Below, piece after piece: positions 16,925 through 26,641 of a stretch of DNA of 64,000 bases. The position numbers and the translations under genes were made by a program. The DNA comes from Bin87 sp963666415 (GTDB lineage: Bacteria > Chloroflexota > Dehalococcoidia > Lucifugimonadales > UBA3495), in NCBI GenBank assembly GCA_963666415.2, contig CAXXPD010000003.1, positions 2,604,001 to 2,668,000 on the forward strand. The letters are read 5' to 3'. A model generated the notes under the pieces. The model was not told the origin of the DNA. It did not search any database and worked only from the letters and a program-made list of their open reading frames with translations. Position 1 is the first letter of the stretch. Each line of letters starts with the position of its first letter.

Positions 16925-19900
16925 TTGCATTTTCTCTCGGGTATCGTGGCCCCCCTGCGCCGGCGGTGGGGGCCAAATTTGCTGTTGGCGGCGCTGCTGC
17001 TGACGGCGTTGTCGTTGCGCCTCTACGGTATAGACTGGGACGACGGCCACGGGTTCCATCCGGACGAGCGGTCGTTTTACCTGCGCGCCGACGATATGTT
17101 CCGGACGCTGACAGCCGGCCCGGGACACGAACGCTGGTTGGCGGAGTGGCCGGGCATGGAGTCCGGCATCCCCGGATTCCGGGCTTTTTTGTCCGCAGAG
17201 CGCAGCCCGCTGAACCCCCACTGGTTCCCCCTGGGCAGCGTGCTCATTTACGCCCTGGTGCTGGTGCGGTCGGTGGCGGAGCTATTCACCGACTGGAGCG
17301 CGCTGGATATGCGGTTTGCCGGACGCGCGCTGTCCGCATTGGCGGATACCGGCTCGGTGGCGATGATGTACCTCTTCGGTCGCCGGATGTACGGACGATG
17401 GACGGGATTATTGGCCGCCGCACTTGTTACGTTCGCGGTGATCCACATCCAGCACGCCCATTTTTACCGGCCGGAGCCGTTTACGGCGCTGACATCACTG
17501 GCGGCGCTGTGGGCGATGTTGCGTTTCGTAGACGGGCGGCGCGCGCGCGATGCCGCGTTGCTGGGCGCGCTGGTTGGGTTGGCCATGGCCCCCAAGGTGT
17601 CCGTAGCGCCGATGCTGGCTCCGCTGGCGCTGTCATTCCTGTGGGTGGCCAAAGATCGGGCCGGTGGGGGCTGGTCTGACCTGACCGTGCCGGCGGCGGT
17701 GCGCATGGCTCCGATGTTGCTGTTGTCCGGAGCGTGTGCGCTGGCGGTGTTTGCCTTCACCACGCCGTACGCCCTGCTGGACTTCGGGGCGTTCATCGGA
17801 GACATCAAACAGCAAACGGCCATGGCGCGGGACGCATGGGTTTTCCCGTTCGCGCGCCAATACATCGATGCCCCGGCCTTCCTGTACCAGATTAAACAGG
17901 TGGCCGTTTGGGGCGTGGGGCTGCCGCTGGGGATAGCGCTCTGGCTGGCCGCCCCGTTTACGGCGTGGACGGCCTGGCGAGGCGGCCGGAAGCAACGGAG
18001 TGACCTGCTCCTGTTGGCGTGGGCCGTTCCCGCGTTTGTGTTTCTGGAATTATTTGAGGTCAAATTCCTGCGCTACGTGTTCCCGCTGGTGCCGTTCTAC
18101 CTGCTGATGACGGCCCGGATGCTGACGGCGGCAATCTCGTGGGGGCAGGAAAGTCGCCGGCGGGCTGTGGTCGCAAAACGGTTCGATCCTGAAGATGCAC
18201 CCTTCTCGGAGGAATGGCACGCCACCCCACCCATGGTGGGGGACGATGTGATTTTCGACGAACCGCTGGCTGGCGATGCACCGTTTTCGGAAGAGTGGCA
18301 CGCGACACCTCCATTGGCCGGGGCGACGGTGTCGTCATTGCCGTCGCGAAGGGCGCCCCGGATGCCGTCGACATGGCGCCGCTTCGTTGACCGGTGGGCG
18401 CTGCCGGCCGGCGTTGCGTTGTTGGTCGCAGTGCTCGCCGGCGCCGTGCTCTATGCGGTTGCCTTCATCGGTATCTACTCCCGCCCGCACACCGCGGTAA
18501 CCGCATCCGAGTGGATAAACAACAACGTGCCGTTGGGCTCGCGGATTATCAACGGTGGTTCGTTCTGGGATGAGCGGATCCCCGACCTGAGCCGGTACAG
18601 CGTGTGGACCTTCCCCGCTTACGAGTTGGATAGCGAAACTACCAAGATTCCGGAGCTGGTAGAGCAACTGGCGAGCAGTGACTACGTGGTCTTTTACTCG
18701 AACCGCGCCTACGGGTCGGTGGCCCGGCTGCCTGACCGGTATCCCCATAGCGCAGCATTTTATCGGGAATTGTTCGCCGGTAGGCTTGGGTACCGGCTGG
18801 ATCGGGCGTTCACCTCCTATCCGTCGCTGGCCGGGGTGTCCCTGCGCGATGACCCCTACGGGCGCTCCGGATTGTCCGCGCCGCCGTTGGCTGGTACTGA
18901 CGCGGGTGACGGACAGCCGGGCGGCGTTATCATCAACCTGGCTTACGCCGATGAGAATGTGATCGACTACGACCATCCGCAAGTGCTAGTATTCCGGAAC
19001 GTGGAGCGATTCTCAGCTGAGGATTTGGGCGAGCGGATTGACGCTAGCGCGTCGGCCCCCCGCGCTACCACGCCTTTGATGTTGCCTCCGGACGCGCTGG
19101 CTTCCCAACGGAGCGGGGGAACGTGGTCGCAGGTGTTCGACCGGGATGGATGGCCGGCCCGGGTTCCGGGGTTAGCCTGGCTGCTGGTCATCGAGCTGAT
19201 TTGCCTCGCGGCGTTCCCGTTGACGTGGTGGCTGATGCGGTCGCTGCCTGACCGGGGCATCCTGCTGGCGAGGGTGGTGGGCCTGCTGTTGGTGTCCTGG
19301 GTGGCCTGGGTCCTGGTGAGCGCCGGGGTACTGCAGTTTTCGGCCGGCACGGTTTGGCTCGCATTGCTCATCGTCGCCATTCCGTCCGGATTGGTGCTGT
19401 GGCGGCAGTGGCGGCAGATGCTGGACTGGCTGGCGCGTCGCTGGCGGCTGGTGGTTACCGCCGAAGCGCTGTTCCTGCTGGCGTATCTGGGATTTCTGCT
19501 CATCCGGGCCGCCAATCCCGATTTGTGGCACCCGTGGCGAGGCGGCGAGAAACCGATGGAGTTGGCCTATTTCACCGCCGTGGCGCGCTCGACGGTGTTG
19601 CCGCCCTATGACCCCTGGTTCTCCGGCGGCTACCTGAACTACTACTACTGGGGCTACTTCATCCTCTCGGTACCGATGCGATTGACCGGAATTCCGCCGG
19701 CCACTGCGTTAAACGTGTCCGTACCGCTGCTGTTCGCGCTGACGGCTACCGGCGTGGGTTCGCTGGTGTACAACCTGGTGGCGTCAGCGGGCGGCACCGC
19801 CGACGGTGGCCGCGAGTCGGACGGCCGGCGCGGTTTCAGCAGATTTTTGCGGCGGGTGCCGGGCGGCGCCATCATATCCGGTGTCGCCGCCGCGATCATG

Positions 19901-21592
19901 GCGACGGTGGCCGGCAACCTGGATGGCGTTGTGCAGCTGGCGCAGCTGGCCAAATCGAGATCGGAAGGCGTGGTAGTAACGCTGGCCAATTTCGACTTCT
20001 GGCGCAGCAGCCGGGCAATACCGGTGCTGGATGACTTTGAACCTTCCAGGCTGACGCCCTGGATCGAAGGGCGCGGTTGGGTGGAGACCGGGTTCCACAT
20101 CACCGAGTTCCCCTTCTTTACGTTTTTGTTCGCCGACCTGCACGCCCACATGATGACGATGCCGTTCGCCGTGCTGGGGCTGGCGCTGGGGTTTAACCTG
20201 CTGCTTGGCTTGGCCGGCCGGCGAGTGTGGCGGGACCCTTGGGTGTGGATTTGTGCCGCCGGATTGGGCCTGGCGGTGGGCAGTCTGTGGGCAATCAATT
20301 CCTGGGAGTATCCGTCCTATGCCCTGCTGATGGTGGGAATATGCGCGGCGGCGGCGTGGATGGCGCCCGGGTCGTTGCGAACCCGGCTTTGCTTCGGGGG
20401 CGCGCTGGTCGTGCTGGCACTGGCGGTCAGCTACGTAGCGTTCTGGCCCTTTCACGCGCAAACGGAAACCTTCGGCACTGGAATTGAGGCCACGCGCTGG
20501 CGCACCCCGCTGGCCAATTTCCTGCTAATCCACGCCCTGTTGCTGCTGGGTGCGGCGGCGTTGCTGACGGCGACGTTACCGCGAGCGTCGGCGCCGTTGA
20601 TCAACCGACTCCGTGGCGGCGGGCGGTTGCCAGCGCACCACCAATGGATTCTGGCTCTGGTGGGACTGGGTATCGTGCTGACGCTGTATCTATGGGCGGC
20701 CGGTTATCTAACCGCCGGCTTGCTGACGATTGCACATTCGTTGACCGGGTGGGCGTTGCTGGCGGCGGTGTTCGCTACCGAGTCGCCGCACCGCCGGTCG
20801 GATGTGATGGCTCTGGGAATGCTGGCGCTGGCACTGGCGGTTGGCATCGGTGTGGAGATACTGCGGGTGGAGGGCGATATCGCGCGGATGAACACCGTGT
20901 TCAAGTACTACCTGGTGGCGTGGCTGCTGTATGCCGCCGTCGCCGGTTACGGGTTCTGGCGAGGCTGGAGCAGTTCGGCTGGGAACCCTTCGCGCCTGAA
21001 ACGCGCCGTTCGGATGGTCTCGGCTGGCGCGGTGGCGATTATCGCGGTCGGTGTACTGGTGTACCCGGCGTTGGCGACTCCGGTGCGGATCAACGACCGG
21101 TTCGGTGAAACCCCGTTGACGCTGAATGGCGCTGCCTGGATGCCGGAGGCGGTGCACTGGGAACGCGAAACGCCCATCACGCTACGCTGGGATACCGACG
21201 CCATCCGCTGGTTGCAGGACAACGTTGCGGGCACGCCGGTGGTGCTGGAAGCTCACGGCGACCAGTACCGCTGGAACGGCCGGATATCGGTTTACACGGG
21301 CTTGCCAACGGTGTTGGGATGGCCGTGGCATCAAACCCAACAGCGTAACAACCCTGATGCGGTGCGTGCTCGCGCGTCTGACATATCCCGAATGTACAAC
21401 AACCCCGACCGGGCGGAGACGCAACGTTTGCTGGCTGAGTATAGCGTAGCGTATATTGTTGTTGGGGACCTGGAACGCATCTATTACCGACCGGAAGGCA
21501 TCGCCAAGTTTGACGCTATGGCGGCTGACGGCGTCCTCGATCTGGTGTTCGCGAACGAGGGCACCAGCATATACGAAGTAAGTGAGCGCTGA
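16925..21592 (+). CDS. giant polytopic membrane protein: GT-C/PMT-like half plus Chlor_Arch_YYY (DUF2298) half
   Basis: About 1555 residues. The N-terminal third (to ~residue 500) looks like a lipid-carrier-dependent glycosyltransferase: an early membrane helix is followed by WDDGHGFHPDERSFY and several more helices. The C-terminal half carries the Chlor_Arch_YYY hallmark NYYYWGYF with a WFSGGYLN lead-in and about 12 more helices, then a soluble tail with a GLPTVLGWPWHQ segment. This family is known mainly from Chloroflexi and Archaea, with presumed glycosyl transfer at the cell surface. A hydrophilic insert holds two copies of DAPFSEEWHATPP, 27 residues apart. The start is uncertain: TTG 16889 (inside gap), TTG 16925 or GTG 16946. 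It ends 5 bases before the next ORF. Confidence 0.8.
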   Translation: MHFLSGIVAPLRRRWGPNLLLAALLLTALSLRLYGIDWDDGHGFHPDERSFYLRADDMFRTLTAGPGHERWLAEWPGMESGIPGFRAFLSAERSPLNPHWFPLGSVLIYALVLVRSVAELFTDWSALDMRFAGRALSALADTGSVAMMYLFGRRMYGRWTGLLAAALVTFAVIHIQHAHFYRPEPFTALTSLAALWAMLRFVDGRRARDAALLGALVGLAMAPKVSVAPMLAPLALSFLWVAKDRAGGGWSDLTVPAAVRMAPMLLLSGACALAVFAFTTPYALLDFGAFIGDIKQQTAMARDAWVFPFARQYIDAPAFLYQIKQVAVWGVGLPLGIALWLAAPFTAWTAWRGGRKQRSDLLLLAWAVPAFVFLELFEVKFLRYVFPLVPFYLLMTARMLTAAISWGQESRRRAVVAKRFDPEDAPFSEEWHATPPMVGDDVIFDEPLAGDAPFSEEWHATPPLAGATVSSLPSRRAPRMPSTWRRFVDRWALPAGVALLVAVLAGAVLYAVAFIGIYSRPHTAVTASEWINNNVPLGSRIINGGSFWDERIPDLSRYSVWTFPAYELDSETTKIPELVEQLASSDYVVFYSNRAYGSVARLPDRYPHSAAFYRELFAGRLGYRLDRAFTSYPSLAGVSLRDDPYGRSGLSAPPLAGTDAGDGQPGGVIINLAYADENVIDYDHPQVLVFRNVERFSAEDLGERIDASASAPRATTPLMLPPDALASQRSGGTWSQVFDRDGWPARVPGLAWLLVIELICLAAFPLTWWLMRSLPDRGILLARVVGLLLVSWVAWVLVSAGVLQFSAGTVWLALLIVAIPSGLVLWRQWRQMLDWLARRWRLVVTAEALFLLAYLGFLLIRAANPDLWHPWRGGEKPMELAYFTAVARSTVLPPYDPWFSGGYLNYYYWGYFILSVPMRLTGIPPATALNVSVPLLFALTATGVGSLVYNLVASAGGTADGGRESDGRRGFSRFLRRVPGGAIISGVAAAIMATVAGNLDGVVQLAQLAKSRSEGVVVTLANFDFWRSSRAIPVLDDFEPSRLTPWIEGRGWVETGFHITEFPFFTFLFADLHAHMMTMPFAVLGLALGFNLLLGLAGRRVWRDPWVWICAAGLGLAVGSLWAINSWEYPSYALLMVGICAAAAWMAPGSLRTRLCFGGALVVLALAVSYVAFWPFHAQTETFGTGIEATRWRTPLANFLLIHALLLLGAAALLTATLPRASAPLINRLRGGGRLPAHHQWILALVGLGIVLTLYLWAAGYLTAGLLTIAHSLTGWALLAAVFATESPHRRSDVMALGMLALALAVGIGVEILRVEGDIARMNTVFKYYLVAWLLYAAVAGYGFWRGWSSSAGNPSRLKRAVRMVSAGAVAIIAVGVLVYPALATPVRINDRFGETPLTLNGAAWMPEAVHWERETPITLRWDTDAIRWLQDNVAGTPVVLEAHGDQYRWNGRISVYTGLPTVLGWPWHQTQQRNNPDAVRARASDISRMYNNPDRAETQRLLAEYSVAYIVVGDLERIYYRPEGIAKFDAMAADGVLDLVFANEGTSIYEVSER

Positions 21593-21597
21593 TATTT

Positions 21598-21909
21598 ATG
21601 GGATCTGAATTTGAATTAGTACCGTTCATCAGGGACATCGCAATCATCGTGATGGCAGTGGTGGTCGTCGTGCTGTGCGTCACCCTGCTGATAATGCTTA
21701 TGAAAACATACCCGAAAGTGCGCCGGGCTACCCACAACTTCGAGTCGGCGTCGACAATGGTGGTGGATGCGGCATCCAGAGTTTCTGGAATCGTGAGCCT
21801 GGGCAGCGAATTTGCCGGGTTGATTTGGGGTCTTTTTGAGCGATTCAGAACACGGGGCGGCGAGGTGGCGGAAAACGGAGACGAGGACGGGAACTCGGCG
21901 CCGAGGTAA
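21598..21909 (+). CDS. small single-pass membrane protein
   Basis: A 103-residue hypothetical protein with one strong hydrophobic segment (about 11-35, DIAIIVMAVVVVVLCVTLLI). It is followed by an amphipathic helix resembling the DUF948-like coiled region (NFESASTMVVDAASRVSGIVS) and an acidic C-terminus. It starts 5 bases after the giant YYY membrane protein and may be co-translated with it. No function can be assigned. Confidence 0.6.
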   Translation: MGSEFELVPFIRDIAIIVMAVVVVVLCVTLLIMLMKTYPKVRRATHNFESASTMVVDAASRVSGIVSLGSEFAGLIWGLFERFRTRGGEVAENGDEDGNSAPR

Positions 21910-21962
21910 CCCGTACACTGCTCGGTCTGGCTGAGTTAGCGGCACGACGCGCGCGCGCTGTT

Positions 21963-21991
21963 TTGACCCGCTGCGGTGGTTACCATATAAT
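21963..21991 (+). promoter_or_regulatory. sigma70-type promoter of the Gfo/Idh/MocA gene
   Basis: TTGACC (21963-21968), a 17-base spacer and TATAAT (21986-21991) give an almost perfect promoter. It lies 51 bases before the GTG start at 22043 and after the end of the previous gene, so the oxidoreductase is probably its own transcription unit. Confidence 0.75.
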
Positions 21992-22042
21992 CGGCAACGC
22001 TGCGCCGTAGTAGACAATCTCGCCGGCGCCGGAGGTAACACC

Positions 22043-23077
22043 GTGGCCATTGAATCTGTCCGAGTCGGCTTGATTGGAGCCGGCCGCAACACTCGCGACC
22101 GGCATATACCCGGTTTCCAGACTGTCGCCGGAGTCGAAATCGGCGCAGTCGCCAACCGCAGCCGGGAATCGGGTCAGCGGGTAGCTGATGCCTACAACAT
22201 TCCCAACGTGTACGACGATTGGGAAGAACTGCTCGAAGACGAGAGCCTAGACGCCATTTGCATCGGCACCTGGCCGTACATGCACCGCACGCTGGCGATT
22301 GCGTCGCTGGCAGCGGGCAAGCACGTGCTGTGTGAGGCTCGCATGGCGATGAACGCCGGCGAAGCCCACGAGATGCTGGCCGCATCGCAGGCATCGCCCA
22401 CACTGGTGGCGCAGATTGTGCCGTCGCCTATGACCTTTGGCATCGACGACTTGCTCATCCGGCTGGTGTCGGAAGGGTTCCTCGGAGAACTGGTGTCCGT
22501 GGACGTGCAATCTCAGACTGGCTTTGCCGACCTGGACGGCCCCCTGCACTGGCGGCAAGACCGGGACATGAGCGGGTTCAACATCCTGAACATGGGCATC
22601 TGGTACGAAGCGATGATCCGCTGGGTGGGCCGAGCCACGCAGGTAATGGCGATGACCCAGATAACGGTGCCGCATCGCAAGGATGATGACGGGAACTGGC
22701 GTTCGGTTACCGTACCGGACACGGTGGACATTCTGGCTCGGCTGGCGAACGGAGCCAACGCCCGCCTGAAATTCAGCGCCTGCGCCGGGCTGTCGCCGGG
22801 TAATTCGGTATGGCTCTACGGCACCGAAGGCACAATCCATGTCGACAGTCAGTGGCGGGTTTTCGGTGGTAAACGAGGCGACTCGGAATTGCAGGAAATC
22901 GCCAACCCGCCGGAAAACCGCTATGGCTGGTCGGTGGAGCAGGAGTTCATAGCGTCCGTACGCGACCGGGCGCCGGTGATGCGCACGCCGTTCAACATCG
23001 GTGTGCACTACATGGAATTCACTGAAGCCGTAACCGCCAGCGCACAGAGCGGCGAGGCAATTCCGCTTCCGTTGTAG
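22043..23077 (+). CDS. Gfo/Idh/MocA-family oxidoreductase
   Basis: The 344-residue product starts with a Rossmann motif VRVGLIGAGRNTRDRHIPGF. It then has a typical AVANRSRESGQRVADAY segment and the CEARMAMNAGEAHEML helix, where the usual catalytic EKP is replaced by EAR. The C-terminal alpha/beta domain contains GTEGTIHVDSQW. Family members oxidise or reduce sugars and related alcohols with NAD(P); the altered EKP Lys makes the catalytic activity uncertain. GTG 22043 has a GGAGG site 9 bases upstream. A perfect terminator-like hairpin follows. Confidence 0.85.
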   Translation: MAIESVRVGLIGAGRNTRDRHIPGFQTVAGVEIGAVANRSRESGQRVADAYNIPNVYDDWEELLEDESLDAICIGTWPYMHRTLAIASLAAGKHVLCEARMAMNAGEAHEMLAASQASPTLVAQIVPSPMTFGIDDLLIRLVSEGFLGELVSVDVQSQTGFADLDGPLHWRQDRDMSGFNILNMGIWYEAMIRWVGRATQVMAMTQITVPHRKDDDGNWRSVTVPDTVDILARLANGANARLKFSACAGLSPGNSVWLYGTEGTIHVDSQWRVFGGKRGDSELQEIANPPENRYGWSVEQEFIASVRDRAPVMRTPFNIGVHYMEFTEAVTASAQSGEAIPLPL

Positions 23078-23110
23078 TCTGCCACCCATCGGGAACATCT
23101 CCCGACCGAA

Positions 23111-23151
23111 AACAGCACCGGGGCAGCCCTAACGCTTGCCCCGGTGCTGTT
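23111..23151. terminator. perfect 15-bp hairpin between convergent genes
   Basis: AACAGCACCGGGGCA (23111-23125) is perfectly complementary to 23137-23151, with an 11-base loop. The symmetric A/T ends (AACAG, CTGTTT) suit a bidirectional terminator. It serves the oxidoreductase on the + strand and the selenoprotein gene on the - strand. Confidence 0.75.
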
Positions 23152-23195
23152 TCCAAGTGTTGGCCCGGTTGGATCAGAGCCGACGACTCGGCCCG

Positions 23196-23708
23196 CTATC
23201 TGTCCAACAGGCAGGCGATGACTTGCGGCGCGGCGATGGCAGCCCGATCTGACAGCTCGGCGTCGGTGAGGGTTACGATCGGGTGCTCGATAACGGCTAC
23301 CCGGTATTCAGGGTCGCCGCGCATTCGGGACATGGCGCGAGCCTGGCTCACGAATGGTCGGGTGGTCAGCACGGTGGATGGGATGCCCAATAGTTCGGTT
23401 TCCATTGCGTCGTGCACACTGCACGCGGTGCAGGATCCTCATTCCGCCGTAGCGTGAATGCCCACGTCGATGCTGGTGGCGGTGCGTCGCAGGTCTTCTA
23501 TGCGGGCTGGCCACTGCCATCCGCCCTTGTTGTGCTCCAGGGTGCCGGCGATGCGCCGGAGCAGGTCTTCGGAATGGGGCTTGTTGTTGGAAAACAGCCC
23601 AATGACCTTGCCGTCCAAAGTGGCGGGCCGCTGGGCAATCCTCGCCGGAGCGGTGGGCCGGTCATCTCTGGGGTCAAGCGTGGTGATCGATGAGTTCGGC
23701 GTTGCCAT
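23196..23708 (-). CDS. UGSC-family selenoprotein, in-frame TGA read as selenocysteine
   Basis: Read through one TGA codon (23441-23439), the frame gives 170 residues with U90-G91-S92-C93, the exact UGSC motif that names this (seleno)protein family. Both flanks fit one domain: upstream LDGKVIGLFSNNKPHSEDLL and a DVGIHATAE strand, downstream TACSVHDAMETELLGIPS and FVSQARAMSRMRGDP. A conventional caller would split it into two ORFs. Start ATG 23708 has GGAGG 7 bases upstream. Five bases after the TGA, 23433-23419 can fold into a 6-bp CTGCAC/GTGCAG hairpin, a candidate bacterial SECIS. The exact reaction is unknown; a redox role is expected from the Sec/Cys pair. No selA, selB, selC or selD is in the window. 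Confidence 0.82.
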
Positions 23709-23845
23709 TTGGCAGCCTCCTGATATCCAGGGTAGGACAGAATTTGACCGGGCCAGCCCAATTAGCGGCTGGTGAACCGTAGCAATCAATATCTTGCTTT
23801 GGCTGGAGAATGATACAACAGCGTTACCAGCTCGGCTTTGTACAA

Positions 23846-24818
23846 TCAAGCGGCATAGGCTAGCGTGTCGAGCATCCTGTGGTACAAGAGGCGCGGGACT
23901 TTTATCGATTCGTGCTCGCGCTCGGACGGCATAAAAGTTCCCTGCTGCACCCAGAGGTGTCGTCTGACCAGGGCGATGGCGTCGGCGAAGGAAGGGCTGG
24001 TTTTGTCATACCACGCCGCGGTGCGCGGCGCCATGCCGCCACGCTGTTCGATCAGGATATCCGCCGCCAGCGTCACCACGCTGAACAGGCCAAAGAGCGC
24101 GGGGGTGGTTCGGGCGATGGCTCGTTCCGACCACTGGCGCTGGGTTTCCACGCCCAGGTGAGCCCGCAGCTCCTCAAAGGTCACCTCGACCTGCCAGCGC
24201 AGCAGATACCACTGCAGTATCCGCAGGGGTTCCGCCTCGGTGTCGGTGCATAGCAAAGCATAGGGCCCGCGGCGCTCCTCCAGGTATCTGATGACGACCC
24301 AACGTATGGGAAGGCGCGGCGGCCCGCCGTGGTACCACAGCGCCACGCCCGAAGCGAGCTCGACCATGGCGGTACTGCCGTCGGAACCGGTGGCGCGGTA
24401 GGGAATCCATTGTGTAGCGGGATCGTCCAGCACCGCCGTGGGACTGGGCAATCGCGCGCCGACCACCCCGGGGCCGCCCGATCTGGCCGGGCCGCCGCGG
24501 TGGCGCGGGCTGGTACCGGGACGCGTCCTTGCGCAGTTTGGTGACGACGACAATCGGCTTTGACATACTCTGGCAATGCCGCAGGAACTCGCGCTTGGCG
24601 TAGCCGCCATCGGCCACCACCACCAGGTCCCGGTCCGGCAGCCACCGGCGCAGGCAGACCAGCATCTGCTGGGCGTAGTCGGTGACCGTCTGGTGCCGGC
24701 GACCTTTGCGCCGGTCATAGCGGGCCGACACCACCAGCGCGGTCAAAAACGGTAGCGCCCAGTGTCGACCCGCCCATCCGATACGCGTCAGCAACATCAG
24801 GCTCACCCATTGCAATCA
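23846..24818 (-). pseudogene. C-terminal part of IS transposase, copy 1 (frameshifted, cut by IS256-like element)
   Basis: This encodes the C-terminal two thirds of the same transposase found intact at 59603. It contains VVADGGYAKREF (second catalytic Asp), the conserved region LRWQVEVTFEELRAHLGVETQ (Glu, described here) and the terminal LDTLAYAA. One extra C around 24465-24470, compared with the copy at 63 kb, shifts the frame after GQIGRPR. The 5' part lies beyond the inserted element, and about 27 bases at the junction are missing. It cannot make a functional enzyme. Confidence 0.85.
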
Positions 24819-26182
24819 GTAGAGTCCCAGGAAGTGGTGTAAGAGTTAGGCGGTTGGCAAAACGCTGACCACCGCGTCATCCTTGATCGGAAATGCCAAA
24901 CCCAACCAAGGAGAACGACGGTGGTCAAGCAAAGAATGGATCTTTTGGAATTGTTACGCAAGCGTGGTATGGACGGAGACGTGGACTTGCTGCGGGAAGC
25001 ACTGCGGATCCTGGTGGACGGCATCATGGACGCCGAGGTTTCCGCCCAGATCGGCGCCCAGCACGGCGAACGCAGCCCGGAGCGGGTCACCTACCGCAAC
25101 GGCTACCGCAACCGCACCTGGGACACCCGGGTGGGCACCATGGAGTTGCACATTCCCAAGCTGCGGGAAGGCAGCTACTTCCCCAGCCTGCTGGAACCGC
25201 GGCGGCGCAGCGAGAAAGCCCTGCTGGCCGTCATCCAGCAAGCCTATGTAGAAGGCGTGTCCACTCGGCGGGTGGACGATCTGATCAAGGCCCTGGGTTG
25301 CGACGGCATCTCCAGCAGCCAGGTGTCGCGCATCTGCGAGCAACTGGACGAAGTGGTGGAGAGTTTCCTGGGTCGGCCCCTGGACGATGGTCCCTACCCC
25401 TACGTGTGGCTGGACGGCCTGACCCAGAAGGTGCGGGAGGGCGGCCGCATCGTCAACGTCTGCGTGGTGGTGGCGACGGGGGTCAATGCCGAAGGGCAGC
25501 GTGAGATCCTGGGTATGGACGTGGGCGCCAGCGAGGACGGCGCCTTCTGGCTGGCCTTCCTGCGGTCGCTGACCGCTCGGGGCCTCAGCGGGGTGGAGCT
25601 GGTAACCTCCGATGCCCACCAGGGGCTGAAGAACGCCATCGCCGCGGTGTTCACTGGGGCCAGCTGGCAGCGCTGCCGCACCCACTTCATGGCCAACCTG
25701 CTCACCCGAGTGCCCAAGCGTGCCCAACCCGGCGTGGCCACCATGGTGCGCACCATCTACCAGCAACTGTCTCCCGCCGAGGTCCACGGCCAATTGGACC
25801 GAGTGGTGGAACAACTCCGGGAGCCCTTTGCCCAGGTGGCGGAGCTGCTGGCGGATGCCGCGCCGGACATCCTGGCCTTCACGGCCTTCCCAGTGGCCCA
25901 CTGGCAGAAGCTGTGGTCCAACAACCCGCAGGAACGGCTGAACCGGGAGATCCGTCGCCGCACTGACGTAGTGGGCATTTTCCCCAACCGGCTGTCGGCG
26001 CGGCGCCTGGTGGGCGCGGTGCTGGCCGAGCAACACGACGAATGGGCCGAAGCCCGCCGCTACCTCACCATCCCCAACGCCGCCGGCAACGAGGCACTGC
26101 CGACGCCCAATATGCTGGACGCAGCGGCCTGATCAACATCAAAAGGGATGACGCGCTTTTACACCACTTGACGGGACACTAC
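24819..26182 (+). mobile_element. IS256-like (Mutator) element nested in the IS copy 1
   Basis: The terminal inverted repeats are imperfect: left GTAGAGTCCCAGGAAGTGG and right (reverse complement) GTAGTGTCCCGTCAAGTGG, both continuing TGTAA. The element is 1364 bases long. Compared with the uninterrupted transposase at 63.1 kb, about 27 target bases are missing and no duplication is visible, so insertion was accompanied or followed by a small deletion. Confidence 0.82.
24921..26132 (+). CDS. IS256-family (Mutator-like) transposase
   Basis: The 403-residue protein is full-length for the family. The DDE residues are visible as VWLDGL, VTSDAHQGLKNA and, after WSNNPQERLNREIRRR, a Glu in the conserved helix ending VVGIFPN. 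GTG 24921 is preceded by AAGGAG with 7-base spacing; ATG 24936 is an alternative. It is the only gene of the inner element and looks intact, so the element may still move. Confidence 0.93.
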   Translation: MVKQRMDLLELLRKRGMDGDVDLLREALRILVDGIMDAEVSAQIGAQHGERSPERVTYRNGYRNRTWDTRVGTMELHIPKLREGSYFPSLLEPRRRSEKALLAVIQQAYVEGVSTRRVDDLIKALGCDGISSSQVSRICEQLDEVVESFLGRPLDDGPYPYVWLDGLTQKVREGGRIVNVCVVVATGVNAEGQREILGMDVGASEDGAFWLAFLRSLTARGLSGVELVTSDAHQGLKNAIAAVFTGASWQRCRTHFMANLLTRVPKRAQPGVATMVRTIYQQLSPAEVHGQLDRVVEQLREPFAQVAELLADAAPDILAFTAFPVAHWQKLWSNNPQERLNREIRRRTDVVGIFPNRLSARRLVGAVLAEQHDEWAEARRYLTIPNAAGNEALPTPNMLDAAA

Positions 26183-26550
26183 CTGGACCGCACCGGATCC
26201 CGATACCGCCCCTTGGCCGCAATCTTCCGGCCCCAGCGTCGTTCCACCGTCTCGTCAATGCCGAACACCAACGGCTCGGTGGATGAACCAAGGCGCCCGG
26301 CCACCAGCAGCAACAGCACCCGGCTCAGTTGCAGCGGCGACCATCGGGCACGGTTGAGCACGTGGTGATAGATGGCGAAGTCGCCGTGCTGCCCAATCCC
26401 CAGGATGTTGAGGGCGGAGGACACGGTGCGTTTGCCGGGAGACAGGATCGCTCCCATGGCCAGGAGTTGGGCTTTGCGCCAGGTCCTGGGGTCAAACAGG
26501 TGCTCAAAGGGCAGCAGCAGGGTTACTATGACTGCGGGCAGGGTAGGCAT
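26183..26550 (-). pseudogene. N-terminal part of IS transposase, copy 1
   Basis: It encodes residues 1-~122 of the IS transposase, starting at MPTLPAVIVTLLLPFEHL and running through FGIDETVERRWGRKI (first catalytic Asp) to KGRYRDPVRS. There the reading frame runs into the inner IS256-like element. The remaining part is at 23846-24818. Sequence identity to the copies at 58-63 kb is nearly complete. Confidence 0.88.
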
Positions 26551-26641
26551 ACTCGACCTCTTGTGGTGATTTGGTCGAGCTTACCCTGTTCTTATAATTT
26601 ATCTAGCTTTTGTACAAAGTCGAGTTACCAGTTGGGTGCAG

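Larger units (their letters stand above)
23831..26624 (-). mobile_element. 1.45-kb IS (DDE, IS701-like), copy 1, interrupted by an IS256-like element
   Basis: The ends CTCGGCTTTGTACAA (left) and, inverted, CTCGACTTTGTACAA (right) form terminal inverted repeats. The 7-base TTACCAG occurs directly outside both ends (23824-23830 and 26625-26631), a target-site duplication that becomes 8 bases (GTTACCAG) if the last G belongs to the target. It sits between the UGSC gene and the gene at 26642. Without the inner insertion the element would be about 1.45 kb, like the two copies near 58-63 kb. Family assignment is tentative. Confidence 0.85.

Noticed and set aside
15876..16976. 366-codon frame on the - strand
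   Set aside because: Exactly antisense to gap, a common effect in GC-rich coding DNA.
23196..23417. Independent 73-codon gene
   Set aside because: It is the C-terminal part of the UGSC protein, in frame with the upstream part across the TGA.
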